In this document: in pieces, positions 1 to 8,051 of the stretch
Layout: the number at the start of each line of letters is the position of its first letter
Position numbering within the stretch: position 1 is the first letter of the stretch
Source: Candidatus Sulfotelmatobacter sp.
GTDB taxonomy: Bacteria > Vulcanimicrobiota > Vulcanimicrobiia > Vulcanimicrobiales > Vulcanimicrobiaceae
Assembly (NCBI GenBank): GCA_035504415.1
Contig: DATJRY010000007.1
Coordinates: forward strand, 124,001 to 188,000
Direction: 5' to 3'
DNA: 64,000 nucleotides
Notes under the pieces: generated by a model
The model's database searches: none
What the model saw: the letters and a program-made list of their open reading frames with translations, nothing else
What the model was told of the DNA's origin: nothing
Position numbers and translations under genes: made by a program

Positions 1-1
1 C

Positions 2-1258
2 GAAGTGACCCACGCGGTCGTCGACGGCATCCGGCAATACTTCATGGAAGCCACCAACATCGACGTCCCGGCCTTCCACGAAGCATTCGCCGACATGTCG
101 GCGCTGTTCCGGCACTTCTCACACAGCGAGGTGCTGCTCGATACGCTGCAGCGAACGGGCGGGAAGCTCTATCTCGGCCGTGAGACGGCGGACACGACGG
201 ACCAGGCGCAGTCCAGCTCGCCGCTAGCGACGCGGACGCCGACCATTCAAGCGCAGGTGCGGCCGGACAATCCACTGATCGAGCTGGCGCGGCAATTCGG
301 CCAAGTCTCGGGGATGCACAACGGATTGCGCAGCGCGCTCGGCATCCCGCAGACGCCCGACGCGATCCGCACGACGACCGAACCGCATCTGCGCGGCGCG
401 ATCTTGGTCGCGGCCGTCTTTGACGCGTATTTCGACGTCTACTTGCGGCAAACGGCGGATCTCTTCCGCATCTTCCGGGCCGGCGGCGGCTCCGCGCACC
501 CGGTCGACCTGCCCGGGCCGTTGGCCGCGTTGCTGGCGAACGCGGCGAGCGACATCGCGGACCTGTTCTTTTCGGTCTGCGCACGCGCCCTGGACTACTG
601 CCCGCCGGTCGACGTCACGTTCGGCGATTTTCTGCGCGCGCTGATCACCGCGGATACGGTGCTCTTCCCGAGCGACACGTACGGCGTCCGCGAGTCCGTG
701 ATGCAGGCCTTCCGGGCCCGCGGCATCCTGCCGACCGACGCCGAGTTCTTTTCCGAGGACGCGCTTTGCTGGCCGCGCGTCGCGCCGGGCACCTACGATC
801 CGGTCGTCGGCCTGGAGTTCGGCGACCCGAACGGCTTGACCACCGAGGAGAAGAACGCCAACGCCGCCGTCCTCCATCGCTTCGCGAAGCGTTACGCGAG
901 GGATCTGGGCTTCGATCCGAAGCTCGCCATCGAGATCCCCTCGTTCCATCCGATGTTCCGCACCGATGAGGACGGCTCGCTGAAGGTCGACATGGTCGTC
1001 GAGATGGTGCAGGTCCACAACGAGCCGCTCGATCCGAAACAGCCGAACCTGGGCAGCTTCCCGCTCCGCTGCGGCGTGACGATGATCATCGCACGCCCGC
1101 CGGTCGTGGCCGATGAACGCAAGGACCCCCAAGTGTCCTTCGTCATCGAGAAGTCGCTCAGCGACGAGCGGCGCATCCGCCAACGCGCCGCCTACGCCGA
1201 ACAAGGCGTTACCGACGGTCCAGCTCACGTCAACCTCGCTCTCCTCCACGGGATCTGA
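2..1258 (+). CDS. Thermolysin-like (gluzincin) zinc metallopeptidase, 5' partial
   Basis: The reading frame is already open at the left edge, so the N-terminus is missing. The first residues are E-V-T-H, and the single base before them is C, as in a CAY histidine codon, so the edge probably cuts an HEVTH (HExxH) zinc motif. About 25 residues later comes FHEAFADMSALF, which matches the downstream E-x-x-x-D glutamate-ligand segment of M4-type gluzincins (thermolysin: NEAxSD). The remaining ~380 residues contain no motif I recognise, so this is not a plain secreted thermolysin. The stop overlaps the next start (TGATG), indicating translational coupling to the metallo-beta-lactamase gene. A joint role with that protein is inference. 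The catalytic-family call depends on one residue outside the window. Confidence 0.7.
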   Translation, partial: EVTHAVVDGIRQYFMEATNIDVPAFHEAFADMSALFRHFSHSEVLLDTLQRTGGKLYLGRETADTTDQAQSSSPLATRTPTIQAQVRPDNPLIELARQFGQVSGMHNGLRSALGIPQTPDAIRTTTEPHLRGAILVAAVFDAYFDVYLRQTADLFRIFRAGGGSAHPVDLPGPLAALLANAASDIADLFFSVCARALDYCPPVDVTFGDFLRALITADTVLFPSDTYGVRESVMQAFRARGILPTDAEFFSEDALCWPRVAPGTYDPVVGLEFGDPNGLTTEEKNANAAVLHRFAKRYARDLGFDPKLAIEIPSFHPMFRTDEDGSLKVDMVVEMVQVHNEPLDPKQPNLGSFPLRCGVTMIIARPPVVADERKDPQVSFVIEKSLSDERRIRQRAAYAEQGVTDGPAHVNLALLHGI

Positions 1259-2904
1259 TGATGGCAACGACGCGCAAGAAGAAGACGACCCGCAAGAAAA
1301 CCGCGCGGAAAAAGACCGCCGGACGCAAGAAGGCGACGACTCGCAAGAAGACGCCCGCGCGCAAAAAGAAGACGTCCGGACGCAAAAAGAAGACGAGCGG
1401 GCGTAAGAAGACGACGCGCAAGAAGCGTCCGCGTCGCAAGGCGCCCGCGCGCGGCGGCGGTGCCGCGACGCCTGCGCCTACGCCGGCCGAACCCTCGCAG
1501 AGCTCCGGTGACACGCCGACCCCCACCGCGCCGAGCACACCGAGCGCTCCGGCCCCCGCGAGCCCCGCGCAGCCGGCCGGGTCGATCGGCGGCAAAGCCG
1601 GCATTCGCGTGCGGATGTATCGGGTCGGTTTCGGCGACTTCTTTCTCTTGAGTCTGCAAGGACCGGACCGCGTCCATCACATCCTGATCGATTGCGGCGT
1701 GCACGCGAAGGACATCGGCAGCATCGGGGATGCGGTCGCGCAAATGGCGCAAGAGACGGGGCGTCATTTGGATCTGCTCATCGTGACGCACCGGCACGCC
1801 GACCACATCTCCGGCTTCAGCTCGCAGAAGAGCGTATTCGCGACCTTCACCGTCGACCGCGTCTGGATGTCCTGGTTCGAGGACCCGAACAACGCCGACG
1901 CGGTCAAGTTCCAGACCACGCTGACGGCCGTCGCGACCAACCTGCAGGCCAACTTCGCGTTGAGCCCGCCGCTCGAGAACCAATATCTGTACATGGCCCA
2001 GAACGTCACCGGCGACGTACTCGGGGTCGGCGGCGTCACGAGCAACCAAGACGCGCTCAACACGCTGCACGGCAAGTTCGGCAACGCGCAGAATCCGCCC
2101 ATCGACTACTACAAGGCCGGCGATCCGGCGATTCTGCCGCCGGCGCTGGTGCAGGCCGGACTCACGGCGCAGATTCTCGGGCCGCCGATCGACCCGAACC
2201 TGGTGAGCCAGATGAACGGCAAAGGCGAGCAATACCTGACCGCGACCACCGACGACGATGCGCCGCCGCGGCGGTTCAACGCGGCTTTCAAGGCGCGGGT
2301 CACGGCCTATCCCAAGGGAGCCTTCGAGCTCTGCACGCCCGATGAGATCGCCAAGAACATCGCCGCGGCGCAGCCCGACTTGGCCATCGCCAAGGCACAG
2401 CAGGCCGACAACACGCTCAACAACCAGAGCGTCATCGTGCTCTTCGGATTCAACGGGAAGAAGCTGCTCTTCGTCGGCGACGCCCAGTGGGGCAATTGGC
2501 AGAACTTCCTCTACGGCGGCGCCGTCGGAACGGGGAGTCCGCAGCTCAGCGCGGCGGCCAGCTCGATCCTGGGCAACATCGACTTCTACAAAGTCGGCCA
2601 CCACGGCAGCACCAACGCGACGCCGATCGATGCGCTCAACGCGATGCGTCAAGGCATGGTCGCGATGTGCTCGACCATCGAAGGCGCCTACGGCAAGGTT
2701 GCCAACAAGAGCGAGGTTCCGCGCGTTCCACTGATGGCCGCGTTGGACAAGAAGACCGGCACGAGAGTCGCGCGCGCCGACGAGGTCGCGGCCGGAACGC
2801 AGGCCGCCGGCGCTCCGGTCTATCCCGGCCAGCCGATTCCCCCGCTCCCGAGCATCTTCGAACCGGGCCCCGGCGACAAGCTCTACATCGACTACGAGCT
2901 GTAG
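1258..2904 (+). CDS. Metallo-beta-lactamase-fold (ComEC-like) hydrolase with Lys/Arg-rich histone-H1-like N-terminal tail
   Basis: 548 residues in three parts. Residues ~1-65 are a repetitive Lys/Arg/Thr tail built from RKKT-like units, resembling histone H1-like or DNA-binding bacterial tails. Residues ~66-110 are a Pro/Ala/Ser/Thr linker. From ~115 there is a metallo-beta-lactamase fold with an intact HRHADH metal motif (H178, H180, D182, H183), an aspartate in FVGDAQW (~D408) and a KVGHHGS motif (H448-H449). The GHHGS ending is typical of the ComEC/Rec2 C-terminal hydrolase subfamily, but there are no membrane segments and no signal peptide, so a cytoplasmic enzyme acting near nucleic acid is likely. 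The start overlaps the upstream peptidase stop by one base. The substrate is unknown; nuclease or phosphodiesterase activity is inference from the subfamily. Confidence 0.75.
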   Translation: MMATTRKKKTTRKKTARKKTAGRKKATTRKKTPARKKKTSGRKKKTSGRKKTTRKKRPRRKAPARGGGAATPAPTPAEPSQSSGDTPTPTAPSTPSAPAPASPAQPAGSIGGKAGIRVRMYRVGFGDFFLLSLQGPDRVHHILIDCGVHAKDIGSIGDAVAQMAQETGRHLDLLIVTHRHADHISGFSSQKSVFATFTVDRVWMSWFEDPNNADAVKFQTTLTAVATNLQANFALSPPLENQYLYMAQNVTGDVLGVGGVTSNQDALNTLHGKFGNAQNPPIDYYKAGDPAILPPALVQAGLTAQILGPPIDPNLVSQMNGKGEQYLTATTDDDAPPRRFNAAFKARVTAYPKGAFELCTPDEIAKNIAAAQPDLAIAKAQQADNTLNNQSVIVLFGFNGKKLLFVGDAQWGNWQNFLYGGAVGTGSPQLSAAASSILGNIDFYKVGHHGSTNATPIDALNAMRQGMVAMCSTIEGAYGKVANKSEVPRVPLMAALDKKTGTRVARADEVAAGTQAAGAPVYPGQPIPPLPSIFEPGPGDKLYIDYEL

Positions 2905-2914
2905 ACGCCAACCC

Positions 2915-3778
2915 ATGCTCCGCCGTGTACGCGCCGCCCTCATCGTCGGCGTCCTCGTGGTGGCACACATCGAGGGTCTCGCGCTGCCGGCGGTGCCCGC
3001 GAGCGCTGCGGGCCAGCTCATCCTGAATTTTTTGCCGACACGCCGAAGCGCCGCGGCGACGTATCAGCGACTCGGCCGCGGGGGCTCGGTCCTCGAGGAA
3101 GGGCGCGATTCGATCATGGTCGCCGCTCGCAACCATCCGGAGCGCTGGCTCGAGGTCACCATGAGCGACACGTCGGTGGGACTGATCATCCCGCACGGCT
3201 ACGGTCATGTCCGTCCCTATCCGGAGCCGTGTCCGGGTGCAGATTTCGAGCACGTCCTCTCGCCGGACGGCAGGCTGGGTGCATGTCTGGTTGGCGTTTA
3301 CCACCGACGGGTGCCCGCGATGGCCAATGGGCCGAGTCTGGTCTTGTTCGCCCCGCCGACCGGACGCGTGTTGCGGCGGGCGAGGACCGACGAGCTTGAT
3401 GCAGGTTGGCAGGCCTTGGCTTTCGTCGGCGACCACGCGTTGGTCGCGCTCGAGTTCGATGCGCGGTGCGCGGGCATCTCCGATTCGGGCGAGGAGAGAG
3501 GCGTTCCGGTGCTGTTCTCGCTCGCGCTGCGCGTGCAGAAGAGGTACACGGATCGTTGCGCAACCGGCGTCGTCCCCTATGGAGCGGGGCGTTTCGCCAC
3601 CGTCTGGTTTCTCGGCGGCGACGGCCTGTTTCGCCTCGCGGACGGCACGCTGCACCAGGGCGACTTGCTTGCCGTGAGCGATGACGGAACGCCGATCGTG
3701 TGGTCGTCGAACGTCGTTCGGGGCGACGGCTGGACCGTGCCCGCGACGACGTTTCCGCTGGCCACCTGGGTTCGTTGA
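2915..3778 (+). CDS. Secreted protein of unknown function
   Basis: 287 residues. The N-terminus reads as a signal peptide: MLRRVR, a hydrophobic stretch to about residue 25, then PASAA as the likely cleavage region. The body contains several short Gly/Asp-turn strands (for example SPDGRLGA and LAVSDDGTP) that resemble a beta-propeller-like fold, but no family motif is clear. The gene starts 11 bases after the hydrolase and could be the third gene of that operon. It converges with the next gene, with only four bases between the stops. Confidence 0.55.
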   Translation: MLRRVRAALIVGVLVVAHIEGLALPAVPASAAGQLILNFLPTRRSAAATYQRLGRGGSVLEEGRDSIMVAARNHPERWLEVTMSDTSVGLIIPHGYGHVRPYPEPCPGADFEHVLSPDGRLGACLVGVYHRRVPAMANGPSLVLFAPPTGRVLRRARTDELDAGWQALAFVGDHALVALEFDARCAGISDSGEERGVPVLFSLALRVQKRYTDRCATGVVPYGAGRFATVWFLGGDGLFRLADGTLHQGDLLAVSDDGTPIVWSSNVVRGDGWTVPATTFPLATWVR

Positions 3779-3782
3779 TCGA

Positions 3783-4400
3783 CTAGTGCGCGAAGCCGGC
3801 TTGCGCGACGGCTTGTTGGCTCGACGTGACGTGCACCGCGTCGGCGACGTACACGGGAATCGCCTGGTCCGGCTTCACGATGACGTCGTGGCCGTGCACG
3901 AAGTTGTGCGCGAAGAGCCCGAGCGGTCCCAGCAAGACGTAGGACGCGATCGTCGCGGTCGACGCCGCACCCTTTTTGCCTTCGCCATCTTGCTGCGCGG
4001 GCACATCTGAGAGAGCAACCTTCTCGCCGTCGACGCCGTAGACCCAATCGAACTTCAGCGCGAGTTTTCCGGGGTGCCCGTTTCCGGCAGCGCTCTCGGC
4101 GTTCGCGACCGTGCCGGTGCCGAGTGCGCCCTTCGCAATGACGACCCAGCCGTCGACCACGACATCGTGCTGTGCCTTGAATTGGAACGTGTCGCCGGTA
4201 TGCGCGGTGTTCGACGCGATCTGCGCCGTCAGGACGACCTTCATCGGCGTGCCGCCGGGAATGAGCACCGCGGTACCGGTAACAGGCCCCGCGACCGGCG
4301 CAGGCGACGTTGCCGGCGCGGTCTGTGCCAACGCCGAGCCGGCGAGCAATGCGAGCAAGGCGACCGTCGTACCGGCGGCGCGCAGAGAGAGATGTGCCAT
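3783..4400 (-). CDS. Secreted protein, paralogue of the one at 33223-33903
   Basis: 205 residues from the ATG at 4400, chosen because GGAAGG lies just upstream and it gives a clean signal peptide (MAHLSLRAAG, hydrophobic core, GSALA cleavage). An earlier in-frame start at 4436 would add 12 residues ahead of the signal. The mature part has the pattern 'TPMKVVL, ISxTAxxGDxF, VVIAKGALGTGTV, KLALKFDWV', a beta-rich module also seen in the second copy at 33.2 kb. Downstream is a Gly/hydrophobic segment (ASYVLLGPLGLFAHNF) that may insert in or lie on the membrane. Function unknown; export to the periplasm is inferred from the signal. Confidence 0.6.
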   Translation of the reverse strand: MAHLSLRAAGTTVALLALLAGSALAQTAPATSPAPVAGPVTGTAVLIPGGTPMKVVLTAQIASNTAHTGDTFQFKAQHDVVVDGWVVIAKGALGTGTVANAESAAGNGHPGKLALKFDWVYGVDGEKVALSDVPAQQDGEGKKGAASTATIASYVLLGPLGLFAHNFVHGHDVIVKPDQAIPVYVADAVHVTSSQQAVAQAGFAH

Positions 4401-4562
4401 GAGAGCCCCTTCCAGAAAGAGGGAAGCGGGGCGCACGGTAACACCCCTAGCCGAATATCGGCACCCGGCTGCTCGCTCTTATAGAGCAAATGCGCTCTAT
4501 CGCACGCTGGCAAGCGGCCTCTCCCTGGAAGTTCCTCAATCCGACAAGATCGATCGCCGGAC

Positions 4563-4589
4563 TTGACCAGGTAGCGCTGATCGTATAGA
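4563..4589 (+). promoter_or_regulatory. Possible sigma-70-type promoter of the etf operon
   Basis: TTGACC at 4563-4568 is followed after 15 bases by TATAGA at 4584-4589. The spacer is short for sigma-70; using TAGAAC at 4586 gives 17. This is the only promoter-like pair seen in the gap and it sits about 100 bases before etfB. Weak evidence. Confidence 0.3.
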
Positions 4590-4599
4590 ACTAACTGGT

Positions 4600-4667
4600 T
4601 GGAGGCCTGATGGGACGGTTTCCCGAATGGCCGCCTGTTCCCGACCCGGCGCCGAGAGCCGGGTTTT
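4600..4667 (+). promoter_or_regulatory. Structured leader with terminator-like hairpin before etfB
   Basis: Two nested stems can be drawn at about 4602-4637: an outer GGAGGCC with GGCCGCC (one mismatch) enclosing an inner GGGA with TCCC. These are followed by a perfect 7-bp hairpin, ACCCGGC at 4644-4650 with GCCGGGT at 4658-4664, running into TTTT. The hairpin-plus-T-run looks like an intrinsic terminator placed before the etfB ribosome-binding site. It may be an attenuator, a riboswitch-like leader or the end of a small RNA. It matches no riboswitch consensus I know. Confidence 0.4.
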
Positions 4668-4689
4668 CGTGTGTCCGGAGGTTGGTGCG

Positions 4690-5478
4690 CTGAAGATCCT
4701 CGTCACCGTCAAGCTCGTCCCCGATACGAACGCCGACAAGCGGATCGATCCGGCGACGAAGCGCCTCGTCCGTACCGGCGTCGAGACGGTTCTCAACCCG
4801 TTCGACGAGTACGCGATCGAAGCGGCCCTGCAGCTCAAAGAGAAGCTCAACGATGGTTCCACGGTAACCGTCGTCTCCATGACGCCCGCGTCGGGCAAAG
4901 AGATCGTGCGCAAGGCGCTCGCGATGGGCGCGGATGACGCCGTCATGCTGTCCGACGACACGCTCGCCGGCAGCGACTTGTGGGGAACCGCGGTCGCGCT
5001 GTCCGCGGCGATCAAGCAACAGAGTCCCGATCTGATCCTGACCGGCACGCAGTCGACCGACGCGGGCACCGGTGATCTGCCGGGGATGCTCGCCGAGAAG
5101 CTCGGTCTGCCCGGTCTGACCAACGCGCGCAGCGTCGAGCTCGTCGACGGCCGCGTCAAGGTGCAACGCGAAACGGAGACGGGCTACATGACGCTCTCCG
5201 CGCCGCTGCCCGCGCTGGTGAGCGTGACGAAGTCGGCCAACGAGCCGCGTTATCCGTCGCTCAAAGGCATCATGGGCGCCAAGAAAAAGGAGATCAAGCA
5301 GCTCGCCGCCGGCGATCTCGCGCTGACCGTCGCGGTCGGCAGCGACGGCGCGAAGGCGAAGCTGACCGATCTCGCGACGCCGCCGACCCGCGGCAAGGGC
5401 AAAGTGGTGACGGTTGCCGACGGCGCGGAAGGCGCGAAGGTCATCGTCGAGTTCCTCAAAGAGCGGAAGTTCCTGTGA
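4690..5478 (+). CDS. etfB: Electron transfer flavoprotein beta subunit
   Basis: 262 residues beginning (M)KILVTVKLVPDT, the standard EtfB N-terminus. EtfB binds AMP and, with EtfA, carries electrons from acyl-CoA or other dehydrogenases to the quinone pool via ETF dehydrogenase. Family features include NPFDEYAIEAAL, the ALAMGADDAVML region, the TQSTDAGTGDLPGMLAEKLG loop and the GIMGAKKKEI segment. Start: homologues begin exactly at the CTG codon at 4690, which has GGAG at 4677-4680 at suitable spacing. The other in-frame options (GTG at 4669, ATG at 4627) add extra residues with no good ribosome-binding site and would overlap the leader hairpin. The stop overlaps the etfA start (TGATG). Confidence 0.93.
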   Translation: MKILVTVKLVPDTNADKRIDPATKRLVRTGVETVLNPFDEYAIEAALQLKEKLNDGSTVTVVSMTPASGKEIVRKALAMGADDAVMLSDDTLAGSDLWGTAVALSAAIKQQSPDLILTGTQSTDAGTGDLPGMLAEKLGLPGLTNARSVELVDGRVKVQRETETGYMTLSAPLPALVSVTKSANEPRYPSLKGIMGAKKKEIKQLAAGDLALTVAVGSDGAKAKLTDLATPPTRGKGKVVTVADGAEGAKVIVEFLKERKFL

Positions 5479-6449
5479 TGCAAAACGTCATCGCGTTCAT
5501 CGAGCACAAGAAGGGCGCGCCGCGGCGGGTCGCGCTGGAAGCGGCAACCTACGCCAAGACGCTCGCCGATCAGCTGGGCGGCAAGGCGCACGCCGTCGTC
5601 ACCGGTCCCGGTGCCGGCGCCGCGGCCGAGCTGCTCAAGAAGTACCCGCTCGACCAGATCCACGTCTCCGAGGAAGACCGCTTCCTCGACGGCGCCGTCG
5701 ACGCGCTCGAAGCGGTTGCCAAGGCCGCAGGTCCCTCGCTCATTTTGGTCGGCAACACCGTCATCGGTCGCGACGTCGGCTCGCGCTTCGCGGCGCGGCT
5801 GGACTGCGGCATCAACGCCGACGTCACCGACTTCAAGATCGACGGCGGCTCGGTCGCCTGTGTTTCCCCCAAGCTGGGCGGTCTGGTGATCACGACCTGC
5901 CAGCTGACCGGTTCGGACTACGGCGTCGCCGCGATCCGTCCCAACGTTTTTGCCGCCAAGGAAACTCCTGGGGCCGGTGAGATCGTTTCACTCCCGTCGA
6001 GTGGGAAGGCGTCCACCATCACGGTGGAGGATGAGGTCGAGGAAGCCGCGGCGGAGCTCGGCGTCGAAGAGGCGTCGGTCGTCGTCAGCGGCGGTCGTGG
6101 GATGGGCGGTCCGGAACCGTTCACCACGATCCTCAAAGGCCTGGCCGACGCGTTCGGCGGCGCAGTGGGTGCCTCTCGTGCGGCGGTCGACGCCGGTTGG
6201 GTCGCTCATGGTCACCAAGTCGGGCAAACCGGGAAGACCGTCAGCCCGCAACTCTACATCGCCGTTGGTATCTCAGGCGCGATTCAACACAAGGTCGGGA
6301 TGCGCACGTCCGAAACGATCGTCGCGATCAACAAGGACGCGGGTGCCCCGATCTCCGAGTTCGCCGACCTCCTTGTCGTCGGAGACGCGTTCGCCATCGT
6401 TCCGGAGTTGACGAACCTCGTTAAAGACGCGAAAGCCGCTCACGCTTGA
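5478..6449 (+). CDS. etfA: Electron transfer flavoprotein alpha subunit
   Basis: 323 residues from the ATG that overlaps the etfB stop. EtfA holds FAD in its C-terminal domain. Visible signatures are GGRGMGGPEPF, AFGGAVGASRAAVDAGW, the QVGQTGKTVSPQLYIAVGIS segment, the GAIQH motif and the closing IAINKDxGAPIFxxAD-type segment (VAINKDAGAPISEFAD). Length and domain order are normal for the family. The stop overlaps the next start (TGATG), so etfB-etfA-TPR gene form one coupled unit. The partner dehydrogenase is not in this window. Confidence 0.96.
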   Translation: MQNVIAFIEHKKGAPRRVALEAATYAKTLADQLGGKAHAVVTGPGAGAAAELLKKYPLDQIHVSEEDRFLDGAVDALEAVAKAAGPSLILVGNTVIGRDVGSRFAARLDCGINADVTDFKIDGGSVACVSPKLGGLVITTCQLTGSDYGVAAIRPNVFAAKETPGAGEIVSLPSSGKASTITVEDEVEEAAAELGVEEASVVVSGGRGMGGPEPFTTILKGLADAFGGAVGASRAAVDAGWVAHGHQVGQTGKTVSPQLYIAVGISGAIQHKVGMRTSETIVAINKDAGAPISEFADLLVVGDAFAIVPELTNLVKDAKAAHA

Positions 6450-8047
6450 TGAAGCCCCGTCTGGTACCCGTTTTGGCACTCACGGCCGCCGCGTTTCTCG
6501 CGGCGGTCGCGGTGCATCCGCACGCCGCGAACGCCGCGCCCAAACCGGCGGCGACCGCGTCGCCGAGCCCCTCGCCGTCGCCCAGCGCGACGCCTGAGCC
6601 GCTCGATCACGCGATCCCGCGCCTGGAGGCGGCGGTCAAGGCTGATCCGACCGACAAACAGGACGCGATCGAGCTGGCTGCGGACTATCTGCAGATCAAC
6701 CGAGCCGATCTCGCGATCGCGCTCACGCAGAAGCTGATCCAGGGCGGGACGAAGACGGCCCAGACCTACTATTTCGACGGGCTGGCCAACCAGCAGCTCG
6801 GCCATCAAGCGCAAGCGCTGGCCGATCTCGAGCAAGCCGCGAACCTCGAGCCGACCAACGCCGGCGTGCTGGGGACGCTGACCAACTTGTATCTGCAGCT
6901 CAATCGCCCGGCGGACGCAGAGCGCGTCGCCAAGCGCGCGATCACGTTCAACAAGAACGACGAGAACGCGGCGCTGGCCTACGGTTCGGTGCTGGCGCAA
7001 GAGCAGAAGTTCGACGAAGCGCGCCAACAGTACGAAGCCGCCGCGACGATCAACCCCAAGGACGTGCGGCCGGTGCTGCTCGAGGCGCAGACCTATCAGG
7101 CACAAGGCGCACTCGCGCTGGCCAGCCAGCTCTACGACCGTGCGATCGCGATCGATCCCAAGAGCATCGACGCGCTGGCCGGCAAGGCGCGCCTGCAGGC
7201 CGCCGAGCACGACGTCACCGGCGCGATCGCGACCTTCGAGACGCTGCTGAATCTGGCGGTCGACCCGGCCGACAAGGTCATCGTCATCGATCAGGAAGGC
7301 GCCGTGTACGCCAACGAAAAGATGGACGGCAACGCCGACCAGCAATTCCGCCGCGCGCTGACCGCCTATCCGAACGTGTTGGCCGGTCACACCGCGTACG
7401 GTGAGTATCTCGCCAGCCGCAACGACCGCGTCGGCGCCGAGCGGGAGTTCCTGGCGGGCGAGGGCCCCAACCGCGATCAGCCCGATGCGGTGGTGAAGCT
7501 CGGCGAGCTGTACGCGCAAGAGAAGCAGTTCGGGAAGGCGATCGATCAGTTCAAGCGGCTGGTCGAGATCGCCGGCAACGACCCGCGCTCGCACCTCTTG
7601 CTGGCCGCCAGTTACGCCGCGAACAACCAGTTCGACAAGTCGCGCGACGAGTTCAAGGCGTCCTACAACCTCCAGCACACCTCGGAAGCGCTGCTCGGGC
7701 TGGGGCAGGCCGATCTACGCACGCGCAACTATGCCGAGTGCGCGCAGGTCTACGACGCGATCGATCGCGGCGCGCCGCAGCTCGCACGCCAGCAGCCGGC
7801 GATCCTGTATTCGCTGGGCCAGTGCTACGAAGGCGCCAAGCAGAACGACAAGGCGCGCTCGACCTACCTGCGGCTGTTGAGCTATCTCCCGCCGGGCTCA
7901 CAGGCCGCCGGTGAGGTGAAGTCGCGCATCGCCTCGCTCGACCATGCCAACCAGCCGGCGCGCAAGCCTGCGGCCAAGCCGACCGCGTCGCCCAAGCAAG
8001 CCGCCCTGGCGCACAAGCCGAAGCCGAGCCCGACGCCGACTCACTAG
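6449..8047 (+). CDS. Exported tetratricopeptide-repeat protein
   Basis: 532 residues. A signal peptide (MKPRLVPVLALTAAAFLAAVAVHPHAANA) is followed by a Pro/Ser/Ala linker (SPSPSPSATPEP) and then about twelve TPR-like helical pairs from ~55 to ~495 (for example 'GLANQQLGHQAQALADLEQAANLEPTN'-type units, 'AKRAITFNKNDENAALAYG' and 'DRAIAIDPKSIDALAGKARL'). The C-terminal ~35 residues are Lys/Pro/Ala rich. TPR arrays bind proteins, so a periplasmic scaffold role is likely but the partner is unknown. Translational coupling to etfA (TGATG) is unusual, since ETF is cytoplasmic. ATG 6449 was preferred over the TTG one codon earlier. Confidence 0.8.
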   Translation: MKPRLVPVLALTAAAFLAAVAVHPHAANAAPKPAATASPSPSPSPSATPEPLDHAIPRLEAAVKADPTDKQDAIELAADYLQINRADLAIALTQKLIQGGTKTAQTYYFDGLANQQLGHQAQALADLEQAANLEPTNAGVLGTLTNLYLQLNRPADAERVAKRAITFNKNDENAALAYGSVLAQEQKFDEARQQYEAAATINPKDVRPVLLEAQTYQAQGALALASQLYDRAIAIDPKSIDALAGKARLQAAEHDVTGAIATFETLLNLAVDPADKVIVIDQEGAVYANEKMDGNADQQFRRALTAYPNVLAGHTAYGEYLASRNDRVGAEREFLAGEGPNRDQPDAVVKLGELYAQEKQFGKAIDQFKRLVEIAGNDPRSHLLLAASYAANNQFDKSRDEFKASYNLQHTSEALLGLGQADLRTRNYAECAQVYDAIDRGAPQLARQQPAILYSLGQCYEGAKQNDKARSTYLRLLSYLPPGSQAAGEVKSRIASLDHANQPARKPAAKPTASPKQAALAHKPKPSPTPTH

Positions 8048-8051
8048 TCCG

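Noticed and set aside
1225-3021. 598-codon open frame on the minus strand
   Set aside because: It lies opposite the clearly conserved metallo-beta-lactamase gene and has the Arg-rich composition of antisense frames in GC-rich DNA.
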